A stretch of DNA of 64,000 bases from Eleftheria terrae (GCF_030419005.1 NZ_CP106951.1:1984001-2048000); one strand, 5' to 3'; shown: positions 8,674-18,500, counted from the first letter of the stretch. The notes: a model not told the origin generated them from the sequence alone. Numbers and translations: made by a program.

Positions 8674-9572
8674 GCGGCGGCGGTGGTGCGCGAGGAGGCA
8701 TCGCGCGCCGGCAGCCCGCTCCTCAGGTGGGCCAGCAACAGGGATTCCAGGCGCCGCACCGGCGCCGGCGGCTCGGCTTCGGCACGGTGCAGGTCGAGCC
8801 CGATCATGGGCAGGCGGGGCAGCGAGGGCACCACCGTGAGGGCCGCCGGCAGGCCGGCGCGGGTCCGCACCGTCACGCCCAGTCCGGCGCCCACTGCGGC
8901 CCAGATGCCCGAGAGGCTGGGGCTGGTGAAGGCGACCCGCCACGGCAGGTGGGCCCGGTCAAGCGCCGCAAGGGCGGCGCTGCGCATCAGGCAGGGCGCG
9001 TCCAGCACCGCCAGCGGCAAGGGCTCGCCCTCGGCTGGCAGCGGTGCGCCGTGGGCCGGCCCGATCCATTGCATCGCCAGCCGCCCCACGCGGCGCTGGT
9101 GCGGCGTGGCCACGCCGCCGTCCCAGGCCAGCGCCAGGTCCAGCCGGCCCCGCTGCACCTCGGCCAGCAGTTCGGCATGGCGTGCCAGCCGGGCCTGCAC
9201 CCGCACCCGCGAATGCGCACGTGCAAAGCCGCCCAACACCGAGCTGAGCAGGCTCTCGCCGAAATCCTCCGGCAGGCCCAGGCGCACCTCGCCCTTCAGG
9301 TCGACTTCCCGCACCGCTTGCGCCGCCTCGTCGTTCAATTCGAGCAGCCGCCGGGCATAGCCCATCACCACCTCGCCAGCCGGCGTGAGCACCATGCCGC
9401 GGCCCGACTTCACCAGCACCGGCGTGCCCACCAGTGCGTCGAGCTTCTTCAGCTGCGCACTGACGGCCGAGGTGGACCGGCCCAGCCGGTCCGCCGCCTT
9501 GGCGAAGCTGCCCAGCTCCACGCCGGTCACCAGCGTGCGCAGCACGTCGAGATCGAAGGTGATCCGGCGCAT
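8670..9572 (-). CDS. LysR-family transcriptional regulator
   Basis: The protein is 300 residues. The N-terminal winged helix-turn-helix is at about 8-66 (LRTLVTGVELGSFAKAADRLGRSTSAVSAQLKKLD), followed by the periplasmic-binding-like effector domain (about 90-290). LysR proteins usually regulate a divergent operon together with a small co-inducer. That arrangement is present: 100 bases separate it from the plus-strand operon at 9673-10979, and it is followed by an overlapping hydrolase gene. The effector is not predictable from sequence. Confidence 0.93.
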   Translation of the reverse strand: MRRITFDLDVLRTLVTGVELGSFAKAADRLGRSTSAVSAQLKKLDALVGTPVLVKSGRGMVLTPAGEVVMGYARRLLELNDEAAQAVREVDLKGEVRLGLPEDFGESLLSSVLGGFARAHSRVRVQARLARHAELLAEVQRGRLDLALAWDGGVATPHQRRVGRLAMQWIGPAHGAPLPAEGEPLPLAVLDAPCLMRSAALAALDRAHLPWRVAFTSPSLSGIWAAVGAGLGVTVRTRAGLPAALTVVPSLPRLPMIGLDLHRAEAEPPAPVRRLESLLLAHLRSGLPARDASSRTTAAA

Positions 9573-9612
9573 TTCATCATCCTGTTTTATGGAACTGTCG
9601 GGCCAGAATTTT

Positions 9613-9623
9613 CTGATATTCAG
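9613..9623. promoter_or_regulatory. Short palindrome in the LysR divergent promoter region
   Basis: CTGATATTCAG is a dyad with 4-base arms and a 3-base centre, AT-rich in an otherwise GC-rich gap. It resembles the T-N11-A type of LysR site. It lies 41-51 bases from the LysR start and 50-60 bases before the next plus-strand start. The LysR protein is the obvious candidate to bind it. Confidence 0.4.
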
Positions 9624-9672
9624 GACGGTTTGTCAGGCCTAAGGTAGCGACCTCACAAGGAGTTTTCCTGCA

Positions 9673-9996
9673 ATGACCGCCACCTTCTCCCCTGCATTGC
9701 CCGCGCATGCGATGTCGCGCGTGGCTCCCAAGCTCGCCGAGCTCAGCGAGCAGGTCTTGTTCAACGACGTGTGGGAACGCCCTCAGCTCGGCCGGCGTGA
9801 CCGCAGCCTGATCACCGTCGCTGCGCTGGTCTCCCTCTGCCGGCTGGAGCAGCTGCCTTTCCACCTGCAGCGGGCGCTGGACAACGGCGTCACGCCGCAG
9901 GAGTTGTCCGAGCTCGTCACCCATCTGGCCTTCTATGCCGGCTGGCCCGCAGCCGCTTCGGCCTGCACCCTGCTTGCCCAAGCCACGTCGGCCTGA
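9673..9996 (+). CDS. Carboxymuconolactone decarboxylase (AhpD-like) family protein
   Basis: The protein is 107 residues, a single CMD-fold domain. It has the family helix with RRDRSLITVAALVSL, followed by LPFHLQRALDNGVTPQELSELVTHLAFYAGWPAA. The CxxC pair of peroxidase-type AhpD proteins is absent: only single Cys residues occur, at LCRLE and ACTLL. A non-redox role, or binding of a small carboxylic substrate, is therefore more likely. The ATG follows AAGGAG. It is first in a LysR-divergent operon with a tautomerase and a DUF4865 protein. Confidence 0.88.
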   Translation: MTATFSPALPAHAMSRVAPKLAELSEQVLFNDVWERPQLGRRDRSLITVAALVSLCRLEQLPFHLQRALDNGVTPQELSELVTHLAFYAGWPAAASACTLLAQATSA

Positions 9997-10017
9997 GTCC
10001 CACCCGAGGAGAACCCC

Positions 10018-10410
10018 ATGCCCTATGCCCGCATCTCGCTGCTCCAAGGCAAGTCGCCCGAGCACCTGCGTGCCCTGTCCGACAGCCTGCACAGCGCCCT
10101 GGTGGAGGCCTTTGACGTGCCGCCCGACGATCGATTCCAGATCATCCACCAGCACGCGCCGGGCGAGCTGATCTACGACACCCACTACCTGGGCGGGCCC
10201 CGCAGTGCCGACTTCGTGTTGATCGCCATCACCGCCGGTCGCCCGCGGTCGCTGGACACCAAGCGGCGCTTCTACCGGCGCCTGGCCGAGCGCCTGGCAC
10301 AGTCGCCGGGCATCGACAGCCGCGATGTGATGGTGGTCATCACCACCGCCGAGGCGGAGGACTGGTGCTTTGCCAACGGCACGTCCCTGGTGGACGCCAC
10401 CGAGGTCTGA
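10018..10410 (+). CDS. Tautomerase-superfamily protein
   Basis: The protein is 130 residues. After Met removal it begins with Pro (MPYARISLLQGKS), the catalytic general base of 4-oxalocrotonate tautomerase-like enzymes. The length equals two fused beta-alpha-beta units. A C-terminal motif (DVMVVITTAEAEDWCFANG) matches the larger tautomerase_2 type. It probably isomerises an enol or unsaturated keto acid. AGGAG precedes the start. It sits 21 bases after the decarboxylase-like gene and before DUF4865, all on one strand. Confidence 0.88.
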   Translation: MPYARISLLQGKSPEHLRALSDSLHSALVEAFDVPPDDRFQIIHQHAPGELIYDTHYLGGPRSADFVLIAITAGRPRSLDTKRRFYRRLAERLAQSPGIDSRDVMVVITTAEAEDWCFANGTSLVDATEV

Positions 10411-10424
10411 GGCCGGAGCGCACC

Positions 10425-10979
10425 ATGCTTGCCATGCAATACAGCATCACGCTGCCCGCCAGCTTCGAGATGGACACCATCCGCGAGCGCATTGCCGCCA
10501 AAGGCCATCTGATGGACGGCTTCGGCGACCTGGCCTTCAAGGCCTTCCTCTATGCCTGCCGCGGAGTCGACGGCCCGCAGAACCTGTACGCGCCCTTCTA
10601 CCTGTGGCACCGTCCGGAGGGCGCCACCCGCTTCCTGGCAGGCGAGGGCTTCGCCGTGCTGGCGCACGACTTCGGCCGGCCGTCGGTCAGCACCTGGCTC
10701 GTCCTCGGCGAAAGCCGCCGGGCCGACCTGAAGGGCGCCCGCTGGGCCACCCGCCAGATGCAGTGCATCGAGCCGCACAGCCGGCTGCCGGAGCTACAGG
10801 CCGGCGAAGCGCAGGCCATGCACCAGGCAGTGGCGGACACGGGCGCGCTCGCCGCGGTGTCGGCCTTCAGTCCGCAGGAGTGGCGGCTGGTGCAGCTGCG
10901 CCTGTGGGCCGAGGAGCCGCCGGCCGGGCCGGCGACTGGGCTGCAGCGCTATCGCGTCGGCCACGTCGCCACTGGCTGA
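10425..10979 (+). CDS. DUF4865 family protein
   Basis: The protein is 184 residues. It shows the family's opening (MQYSITLPASFEM, then IRERIAAKGHLMDGFGDLAFKAFLYA) and a middle FYLWHRPEGATRFLAGEGF. Function is not known. The family recurs with LysR regulators, tautomerases and CMD proteins, as here, pointing to a shared metabolic or detoxification pathway. Start choice is between 10425 and an internal Met at 10434; the first has GGAG about 10 bases upstream. It is the last gene of the operon, with 136 bases before the convergent next gene. Confidence 0.8.
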   Translation: MLAMQYSITLPASFEMDTIRERIAAKGHLMDGFGDLAFKAFLYACRGVDGPQNLYAPFYLWHRPEGATRFLAGEGFAVLAHDFGRPSVSTWLVLGESRRADLKGARWATRQMQCIEPHSRLPELQAGEAQAMHQAVADTGALAAVSAFSPQEWRLVQLRLWAEEPPAGPATGLQRYRVGHVATG

Positions 10980-11115
10980 GCGGCCGGTACCACGGCCTGC
11001 CCCCTGACACCAGGGCCGAAGCCTGGCGCCTGGCCTGCGCACGGGCCCCGCAGCGGGTGAGGCGGCGGGTTCGCGCGCGGGCGGCCGGTGACGCGGCAGG
11101 CCGCCGGCGCGCCGG

Positions 11116-11478
11116 TCACATCTCGATGATCGCCTTGAAGCCACCCCAGAACATGCGGGCGCCGTCGAAGGGCAAGGACGCAGGGTCCATCATGTCCTTC
11201 ATGCGCGGGTCATCCATCACCTTGGCATTGACGGTGTCGCGATGCTCGCGCGACTCGAACACAATCCAGGAAAACACCACCACCTCGTCGTCCTTGAGCT
11301 GGACGCTCTGCGGGAACGAGGTGAGTTTGCCCGGCTTCACATCGTCGGCCACGCACTCCCAGTACTGCAGTGCGCCGTGCTCGCGCCAGACCGTGCCGGC
11401 CTTCTCTGCCAAGGCACGGTAGGCCTCGAGCTGCGCCTCGCGCACCGGCACCACATATCCGTCCACGTAGTGAGCCAT
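11116..11478 (-). CDS. DUF1428 family protein
   Basis: The protein is 120 residues, a ferredoxin-like dimeric alpha/beta-barrel fold by family. It begins MAHYVDGYVVPVR, and conserved blocks include ALQYWECVADDVKPGKLTSF and FSWIVFESREHRD, then DPRMKDMMDP near the end. The family is uncharacterised (YbaA-like). The start at 11478 is chosen over an in-frame ATG two codons earlier because GAGGAG is then 8 bases upstream. It is divergent from the VOC gene, with about 200 bases between. Confidence 0.88.
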   Translation of the reverse strand: MAHYVDGYVVPVREAQLEAYRALAEKAGTVWREHGALQYWECVADDVKPGKLTSFPQSVQLKDDEVVVFSWIVFESREHRDTVNAKVMDDPRMKDMMDPASLPFDGARMFWGGFKAIIEM

Positions 11479-11674
11479 TTGCATCTCCTCGAACGCCAGG
11501 GGCACGCTGCACCCGCTGGCAGGTTGTGGGTGCCAGGTATTGTGCGAGCCGGGCAGCGAGATGCACAGAGCCACTGCGTCGCTTGCGGCCATCGCCGTCC
11601 AGCCGACGGCGGTGGGCAGGTTCCCTGGCCGGCCGCCATGGCATAGTGCCCGGCCAGTGCAAAGGAGATCCCAC

Positions 11675-12073
11675 ATGCAGCCCCAACCCTTGATCGCGGT
11701 CCGTGACGTCCCGGCCAGCAGCCAGTGGTACCAGGCCGTGCTCGGCGGCCGCAGCGGGCACGGCGGCACCGAGTACGAACAACTGATGGTCGGCGACCGC
11801 ATGGTGCTGCAGCTGCACGGATGGGACGCCCACCACCACCCGCACCTGGGCCGGCCCGAGTCGCGCCCCTATGGCAACGGCATCCTGCTGTGGTTCCAGG
11901 CCGAGCACTTCGATGAGGCGCTGCAGCGCATCCGAGCCGTGGGCGCGGAGGTGCTGGAGGGCCCCCTGGTGAACGCCAATGCCCAGCACCGCGAAATCTG
12001 GCTGCGCGATCCCGAGGGGTATGTGGTGGTGATCGCCGGGGCCTACGGCGACCTCGGCCCGGCGGCCAGCTGA
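11675..12073 (+). CDS. VOC/glyoxalase-fold protein
   Basis: The protein is 132 residues. It has the paired beta-alpha-beta-beta-beta modules of the vicinal-oxygen-chelate family, with VRDVPASSQWYQAVLGG at the start and EIWLRDPEGYVVVIAG at the end. The final Glu of that kind is a usual metal ligand. An AAGGAG ribosome site lies 6 bases before the ATG. Members include bleomycin-resistance-like binders, dioxygenases and lyases, and which one applies here cannot be told. It stands alone, convergent with the SDR gene. Confidence 0.85.
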   Translation: MQPQPLIAVRDVPASSQWYQAVLGGRSGHGGTEYEQLMVGDRMVLQLHGWDAHHHPHLGRPESRPYGNGILLWFQAEHFDEALQRIRAVGAEVLEGPLVNANAQHREIWLRDPEGYVVVIAGAYGDLGPAAS

Positions 12074-12206
12074 TCCACCACCGGCCGGCGTGCATGGCCG
12101 CAGTGGGCGGGCCTCGGCGCTTGGCGGGCGGCGGCAAGGCTTGCGCCCCCTCGCACCCAGTGGCGGAAACGGCTGGCGCTGCCGCGGCGCGGACCGGCCA
12201 CCTTGC

Positions 12207-12974
12207 TCAGGTCCCGCCGATGTTCTGCATCAGCCCGCCGTCGACGAAATAACTGCTGCCCGTCACATAGCTGGCATCGTCGCTGGCCAGGAACAGCACC
12301 ACCCGGGCGACCTCCTCGGGCCGGCCGGGACGCTGCATGGGGATGTTCTCGCGGGCCTGCTGCACGCCCTTCGGGTCGCTCAAGGCATCCGCCGTCATCG
12401 GCGTCGCGATCATGCCGGGCGCGACGTTGTTGATGCGCACGCCGTGGCTGGCCAGCTCCCGCGCCAGGTTGCGCGTCACCGAGCGCAAGCCGCCCTTGGC
12501 GGCGGAGTAAGAGGTGCCGCCCGGGATGGGGATCTCCTCGTGCACCGAGGTGACGTTGACGATGGCGCCGCCGCCCTGCTGCCGCATGTGCAAGGCCGCA
12601 GCCCGGCACAGCACCCACGGCGTCACGAGGTTGACGTTGAGCACGTCGACGAAATCATCGAGCGTGGTCTGCAGCGAGTCGTCCACGCCCGACATGCGGC
12701 CGGCACAGTTGACCAGCACCTGCAGCCCGCCCAGGCGCTGCAGGGCCTGGTCGAAGAAGAGCTGCGCCGCCTGCGGGTTGGAGAAGTCGGCTTGCAGCTG
12801 CTCGGCGCGGCGCCCGGCCTCGATCACCTGCCGGGCGGTTTCCGCAGCGCCTTCGTGGTCGCTGTGATAGTGGATCAACACGTCCGCGCCCGCTTGCGCG
12901 AACGCCACTGCAATAGCCCGGCCAATGCCGCTGTCGGCCCCGGTGACGATGGCCTTCCTGCCTGCCAGTTTCAT
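12207..12974 (-). CDS. SDR-family oxidoreductase (glucose 1-dehydrogenase-like)
   Basis: The protein is 255 residues. It has TGADSGIGRA for cofactor binding (about 11-20), a D-F dinucleotide contact (LQADFSN), NCAG (about 88), a catalytic Ser region (NVTSVHEEIP) and the Tyr-x-x-x-Lys in SYSAAKGG. The C-terminal VTGSSYFVDGGL is typical of FabG/GDH-like enzymes. A basic or polar residue after beta2 (HYHSD) suggests NADP preference, which is inferred. This full-length enzyme is distinct from the partial SDR at the left edge. It is divergent from a secreted protein gene. Confidence 0.9.
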   Translation of the reverse strand: MKLAGRKAIVTGADSGIGRAIAVAFAQAGADVLIHYHSDHEGAAETARQVIEAGRRAEQLQADFSNPQAAQLFFDQALQRLGGLQVLVNCAGRMSGVDDSLQTTLDDFVDVLNVNLVTPWVLCRAAALHMRQQGGGAIVNVTSVHEEIPIPGGTSYSAAKGGLRSVTRNLARELASHGVRINNVAPGMIATPMTADALSDPKGVQQARENIPMQRPGRPEEVARVVLFLASDDASYVTGSSYFVDGGLMQNIGGT

Positions 12975-13056
12975 GTACGTACCTCCGAACGATGAACGAC
13001 GCCGCGGCAAGGCCCGTGCCACACGCGCAGGCGCGTCGCTTGCAAGGAAGGCGGCC

Positions 13057-13494
13057 ATGAAGATCCTCCACCTGCCTGCCACGCATGACGCGGCCCACCG
13101 CCGGGCCCGCCCACCGCGCCTGCTGGCCGCCGCATTGCTGGCGGCGGCCCTCTCGTCCGCGGCCCAGCCGCCGACCACCGCCGCCGCCCCGGCCGCCGTG
13201 CAATCCACCTTCGACACACTGATGGACGCCACGCTCAAGAACGACGCGACGCGCTTCCATGCCGCCTGCCATGACGAGATCCGCAGCGCCGTCACCGCCG
13301 AGAAGCTGACCGGCGTCAACACCGCGGTGCAGCCGGTGCTGGGCCAGGGGTGGCGCACGCAGTACCTGGGCAGCTACCGAAAGACCGGCATGGACGTGCA
13401 CTTGTTCAAGCTCGATCCGGCTGCCGGCGAGGATGACGTGCTGGTGGTGCTGGCGATGCGCGGCGGCAAGTGCGCCGGCTTCCTGCTGCAATGA
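13057..13494 (+). CDS. Secreted hypothetical protein
   Basis: The protein is 145 residues. A twin-Arg-free signal peptide with a hydrophobic run (LLAAALLAAALSSAA) ends near residue 36. The mature part is a small alpha+beta domain (VQSTFDTLMDATLKNDATRFHA, then YLGSYRKTGMDVHLFKL, then VLVVLAMRGGKCAGFLL). This resembles DUF3887-type or NTF2-like periplasmic proteins with no known function. AAGGAAG precedes the ATG. It converges on the REC-kinase gene. Confidence 0.7.
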   Translation: MKILHLPATHDAAHRRARPPRLLAAALLAAALSSAAQPPTTAAAPAAVQSTFDTLMDATLKNDATRFHAACHDEIRSAVTAEKLTGVNTAVQPVLGQGWRTQYLGSYRKTGMDVHLFKLDPAAGEDDVLVVLAMRGGKCAGFLLQ

Positions 13495-13540
13495 AGGCCG
13501 TGCCGCGGGCCATGCGGCGCTGCCGGCGCGCCGGTATGAA

Positions 13541-14734
13541 TTACCGGCCGCCGGCCGGTGGCGGCATCACCTGCGGCAGCGCAAAGCTGAAACAGGCGCC
13601 CTGGTCTGGCCGGCTTTCGGCCCAGACGCGGCCGCCATGCCGCTGCAGGATGCGCTTGACCGAGGCCAGTCCCACGCCAACGCCCTCGAAGGTGCTGGCC
13701 GAGTGCATGCGGAAGAAGGCGCTGAACAGCCGCTCGGCGGCGCTGCTGTCGAAGCCCACGCCGTTGTCGCGCACGTGGTAGATGCTCTCGCCATCGCGGC
13801 CCTCGCCGGTGATGGAGATGCACGCCGGGTCGCGGGTGCGGGAATACTTGAGGGCGTTGGACAGCAGGTTCATCCAGACCTGCCGCAGCAACTGCTCGTC
13901 GCCTTCGGCCGGCGGCAGCGGCTGCTGCACCTGCCATTCGATATTGCGGCCCAGCACTTCCGGCTGCAGCTGGTCGCGGCAGTCCTGCACCAGCGCGTCC
14001 ATGTCCACCGGCGCGGTCTTCAGCTCACTGGCACCCAGGCGGGCGAATCGCAGGAACTCGCCGATCAGCGCCCGCATGCGTAGCGTGGAATCGCGGATGG
14101 TCAACAGGTACTGCTGCTCGTTGGCCTGCAGCTTGTCGGCAGCCGAGGCCTGCAGCAGCTCGACAAAGCCTTCCACATGGGTGAGGGGCGTGCGCAGGTC
14201 GTGCGACACGGCGGCGCAGAAGGCGTCCAGCTCGGCATTGGCGGCTGCCAGCTCGCCATTGCGCGCCTCCAGCAACAGGTTCAGTGCCTCCAGCTCGGCA
14301 GCGGCCCGCTCCCGTTCGCGGATCTCTCGCTTCAAGCTGGCCCGCGCCTGCTCCAGCTCGATGAAGACCTCCACCTTGGCACGCAGGATGGCGGGCACCA
14401 CCGGCTTGGTCAGGTAGTCCACCGCACCGGCCGAGTAGCCCTCGAAGACCATCTCCGGGCTCTTCTCCAGGCCGGTGAGGAAGATGATCGGCGTGGTCTG
14501 CGAGCGCCGTCGCGACCGGATCAAACTGGCTGTCTCGATGCCACTCATGTCCGGCATCCGGACATCGAGCAGGATCACCGCGAAGTCGTCCTCCAGCACC
14601 CGCCGCAGTGCTTCGTGGCCCGACTGCGCCTGCACCAGCCGCTGGCCCAGCGGCCCCAGCACCGCTTCCAGCGCCAGCAGGTTGGCCGGCTCATCGTCCA
14701 CCATCAGGATGTTGACTGCATCGCTGTCCGTCAT
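13541..14734 (-). CDS. Receiver-histidine kinase protein (REC-HisKA-HATPase)
   Basis: The protein is 397 residues and soluble. The receiver is at 1-125 with Asp57 in LLDVRMPDMSG and Lys110. A coiled coil spans about 125-172. The HisKA box FCAAVSHDLRTPL carries His178, followed by an HATPase with N box (MNLLSNALKYS), G1 (VRDNGVGFD) and G2 (VGVGLASVKRI). It can thus be driven by another kinase and pass phosphate on; no DNA-binding output is present. It is third in a unit with the CheR gene (12 bases upstream) and the large hybrid kinase. This REC-first kinase is a common partner of CheR/CheB-like proteins in stand-alone sensory clusters. Confidence 0.9.
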   Translation of the reverse strand: MTDSDAVNILMVDDEPANLLALEAVLGPLGQRLVQAQSGHEALRRVLEDDFAVILLDVRMPDMSGIETASLIRSRRRSQTTPIIFLTGLEKSPEMVFEGYSAGAVDYLTKPVVPAILRAKVEVFIELEQARASLKREIRERERAAAELEALNLLLEARNGELAAANAELDAFCAAVSHDLRTPLTHVEGFVELLQASAADKLQANEQQYLLTIRDSTLRMRALIGEFLRFARLGASELKTAPVDMDALVQDCRDQLQPEVLGRNIEWQVQQPLPPAEGDEQLLRQVWMNLLSNALKYSRTRDPACISITGEGRDGESIYHVRDNGVGFDSSAAERLFSAFFRMHSASTFEGVGVGLASVKRILQRHGGRVWAESRPDQGACFSFALPQVMPPPAGGR

Positions 14735-14746
14735 GGTGGTCCTTGG

Positions 14747-15586
14747 CTAGCGCATCCTGCGAAACAGTGGCTCGTGGGCGTCGATGCGTTCATAGTCACG
14801 CTGGTGCGTCGAGTTCATCAGCGACTCGCTGCTGCCCAGCGCCAGGAAGCCCAGCGGCGTCAGGCTCTCGTGGATCATCGAGAAGGCGCGCGCCTGCGCG
14901 CGGTGGTCGAGGTACATCAGCACGTTGCGGCACGAGACCAGGTGGAACTCATTGAAGGACATGTCGCTCACCAGGTTGTGCACTGCGAACACCGCGTTGC
15001 CCAACAGGTGCGGGCGGAACCGGCTGTGGCCGTCCGCCACCTCGAAGTAGTCGAGGAACCGGCAGGTGCCACCCGCTGCGCGGTAATTTGCTTCATAGTC
15101 CCCCAGCAGGGAAGCATCCACCATGCCCGAGTGCGCGGTGGTCAATACCGATTCGCTGAGGTCGGTGCCGTAGAGCGTACACCGCTCGCCCAGCCCGGCC
15201 TCCTCCAGCAGGATGCGCAGCGAGAACAGTTCCTGCCCCGTCGAACATCCGGCCACCCAGATGCGCGGATGCGGATAGGTGCTCAGGTAGGGCACCACCT
15301 GCTCGCGCAACTGCAGGAAGAAGCTGGGATCGCGAAACATCGAGGTGACGTGCAGCGTCAGCGCGGCGCGCAGCCGGGCCAGGCAGTCGCGGTCCTGGCT
15401 TGCCTTCTTCAACAGTCCGTCGAGCCCGTCGACCTGCTCTGCCTCGACGCGCCGCAACACGCGGCGCAGCATGGTCGGGTGCTTGTACTGGCGAAAGTCC
15501 TCGCCCGTATGCTCGTACACGAGTTGCAGCAAGGCGTTCAAGGCATTGCGCAGCTCGTCGGTCAGCGCCGTCTCGAACTTGTTCAT
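14747..15586 (-). CDS. CheR-type protein-glutamate O-methyltransferase
   Basis: The protein is 279 residues. The N-terminal all-helical CheR domain is at about 15-75 and the SAM-dependent methyltransferase domain at about 80-275. The SAM loop is RIWVAGCSTGQELFSLRILLEEAG, with a conserved YGTDLSESVL and NLVSDMSFNEFHLVSCRNVLMYLD. CheR methylates glutamates of chemoreceptors with SAM. No receptor or CheB methylesterase gene lies nearby. Its start overlaps the end of the hybrid kinase gene (ATGA). The possible substrate is therefore a remote receptor or the coiled coil of the linked kinase. In the SAM loop, FSLRILL replaces the more usual YSLAI form. Confidence 0.88.
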   Translation of the reverse strand: MNKFETALTDELRNALNALLQLVYEHTGEDFRQYKHPTMLRRVLRRVEAEQVDGLDGLLKKASQDRDCLARLRAALTLHVTSMFRDPSFFLQLREQVVPYLSTYPHPRIWVAGCSTGQELFSLRILLEEAGLGERCTLYGTDLSESVLTTAHSGMVDASLLGDYEANYRAAGGTCRFLDYFEVADGHSRFRPHLLGNAVFAVHNLVSDMSFNEFHLVSCRNVLMYLDHRAQARAFSMIHESLTPLGFLALGSSESLMNSTHQRDYERIDAHEPLFRRMR

Positions 15587-18500
15587 TGTTGTTTGGCGTC
15601 GGTCAGGAAGACCCGCAGCATGGCCCGCAGGCGGTCCATGTCCACCGGCTTGGTGAGGTAGTCCGAGGCGCCTGCGTCAATGCAGCGCTGGCGGTCACCC
15701 GGCATGGCCTTGGCGGTGATGGCGATCACCGGCAGGCGCTGCAGGCCCGGCATGGCACGCAGCCGGCGCATCGCCTCGAAGCCGTCCATCTTCGGCATCA
15801 TCACGTCCATCAGCACCGCATCCAGGTCATCGTGCTCCTGCAGCAGGCGCAGCGCCTCTTCGCCGCTTTCCGCATGCTGCAACACTATCCCGTAGGCCTC
15901 GAGCGCGGCGGTGGTGGCGAAGATGTTGCGCATGTCGTCATCCACCACCAGCACGCGTCGGCCGGACAGCACCGGGTCTTCCTGGTGGCCGCGCTCGATC
16001 ATGCGCTGCTTGGTCTCGGGCAGGCGCAGCTCCTGGCGGTTGAGCAGCAGGGCCGTCTCGCCCAGCAGGCGCTCGGGCGAGCGCGCGCCCTTGACGATGA
16101 TGGCCTCCGCAATAGGCTTGAGCGCGGCCTCCTCGGCACGTGTCAGCTCGCGGCCGGTATAGATCACCACCGGCGGGCAGTGCGCATCGAACTGCTCGTG
16201 CATGCGGGCGAGCAGCTCGGCGCCTTCCATGTCGGGCAAGCCCAGGTCGAGCACCACGCAGTCGAACGGCGTGGCCGACATGGCGTCCAGCGCCTGCTGG
16301 CCGGATCCGACACCCGTGGCATAGACGTCGCCGTTGCCGATCAGGTCAAGGATGGCCTGGCGCTGCACCGCGTCGTCCTCCACCACCAGCAGGGTCCGGT
16401 AGGGCCGCGCCAGCCGCTCCAGGTGCGGGCCCAGCACGCCTTCGAGCACCGACCGGCTCAGCCCGGTGGACGGAATGGCCGAGGCGGCGCCGAGCCGCAG
16501 CGCCCGGTCACGTTCGCCCGGCGCGCACACCAGGTGCACCGGCACGTAGCGGGTGCGCACGTTCTGCTTCAGGACGCCGAGCGTGACCCAGCCCTGCTCC
16601 CCGTCCATCGCGGCCTCCAGGACGATCATCAGCGGCCAGGAGCGCTCGCACAGGCTGGCCACCTGCGAGAGGTCGGAGACCGTGAGCGTCTCCACCGAAT
16701 GGGCGGTGGCGATCTCCGTCACTTGCTCGACCACCCGCTGGTCGCTGAAAGCCACGATGAGTCGGCGCGCGGTCTGCTGGGCCGCCTGCTTGCGGGCGGC
16801 CGCGCTGGCCGCTGGCGTGGGCGAAGGCAGCTGGGCCGCCGGCGTGGCGGTGGCGGGGGGCACGGCCTCGCCGGCGGCAGCCGGGAACTGTGCCGCCTTC
16901 AATGGCAGGTAGAGCGTGAACACACTGCCTTCGCCCAGCTTGCTCTGCACCCGCAGGGTGCCGCCCAGCATGGCGGCCAGCTTCTGGCTGATGGACAGGC
17001 CCAGCCCGGTGCCGCCGTACTTGCGGGCCGTGCCCCGGTCGCCCTGGTGGAAGGAGTCGAAGATGCGCTCCTGCTGCTCCGGCGCGATGCCGATGCCGCT
17101 GTCTCGCACTGCCAGCGCCACCCAGGCACCTTGCGCGGCAGCTTCGCTCGCCTCGTCCAGCCCGGCAGGCGCTGCGCTGGGTCCGATGGTGAAGACCACC
17201 TGGCCTTGCTCGGTGAACTTGAAGGCGTTGGACAGCAGATTCTTGACAATCTGCCAGACCCGGCGCGAGTCGGTCTGGATCGCCCCGGGCAGCTGCTCGT
17301 CAAGCCGGGTCTGGAAGCCGACGCCCTTGCTGTCGGCCATTGCGCGGAAGGTGCCTTCCGCGGAGCGGATCAGCTCGGCCAGGCTGACGTCCTCGGTGTC
17401 GATCTGCACCGTGCCGGACTCGATCTTGGCCAGGTCGAGGATGTCGTTGATCAGGGCCAGCAGGTCTTCGCCGGCGTCGTGGATGGTGCGGGCGTACTGC
17501 ACCTGCTTGGCGTTCAGCGTGCCTTCGGGGTTCTCGGACAGCAGCTGCGACAGGATCAGCAGGCTGTTGAGCGGGGTGCGCAGCTCGTGCGACATGTTGG
17601 CGAGGAACTCGGACTTGTAGGCCGAGGCCGCGCTGAGCTGGCGCGCCTGGTCCTGCAGTGCCAGCGTGCTGTGGCGCAACTCGGCGTTGGCTTCCTCGTA
17701 CTCCTCGTTGGCCTGCTGCAGCCGCTCCCGCTGCTCGCGCAGCAGGCTGTCGGACTGGCGCAGCTCCTCGGCCTGCGCCTCCAGTTCGTCGAACGACTGG
17801 GTCAGCTCGGTCTGCTTGGCCTGCAGGCTGGCGGTGAGCCGGTTCGACTCGCTCAGCGCCGCTTCCAGGGCCTCGCGTGCTTCCAGCCCGTTGAGCACCA
17901 CCGCCAGGCTGGGCATGAAGCGATCGAGGAATTCCCGTTCCACCTCCGTCACCCGGCGCACGAAGCCCAGCTCAATGACCGCCTTCACATGGTGCTCGTA
18001 GACGGCCGGCAGCACCAGGATCTCCACCGGCGGTGCCGCGCCCAGCGCCGAACTGACCCGTGCATACCCTTCCGGCACCGGGCTGAGCTGCATCACCCGT
18101 GCCTCGGCGCAGCACTGCCCCACCAGGCCCTGGCCCAGCTCCACATGCGCCGGGGTGTCGGTCGCGCCATAGGTGGTGCAACGGTCCAGTCCCTGCTCGC
18201 CGCCGGTCTTGCGGCGGGTGTACAGCACCGCATAAGGCGCGCCGACCAGCGGCGCCAACTCGCTCAGGGCCCGGTGGCAGAACTCCTGCAACCGGAACTG
18301 CCCCTGGAACAGGGGCATGAAGCGGGCCAGCGAAGACTGGATCCAGTCTTCCTGCGAGAGCCGTTCCTCGCGTTGCTGCACCTGCGCCGTCATTGCATTG
18401 AACATGCTGGCGACCAGGCCGATCTCGTCGCGCGACTCCGGCACCCGGTAGTGGTAGTCGCCGCCGCCGACCCGCTCGGCGCCTTGCTGCAACTGGCGCA

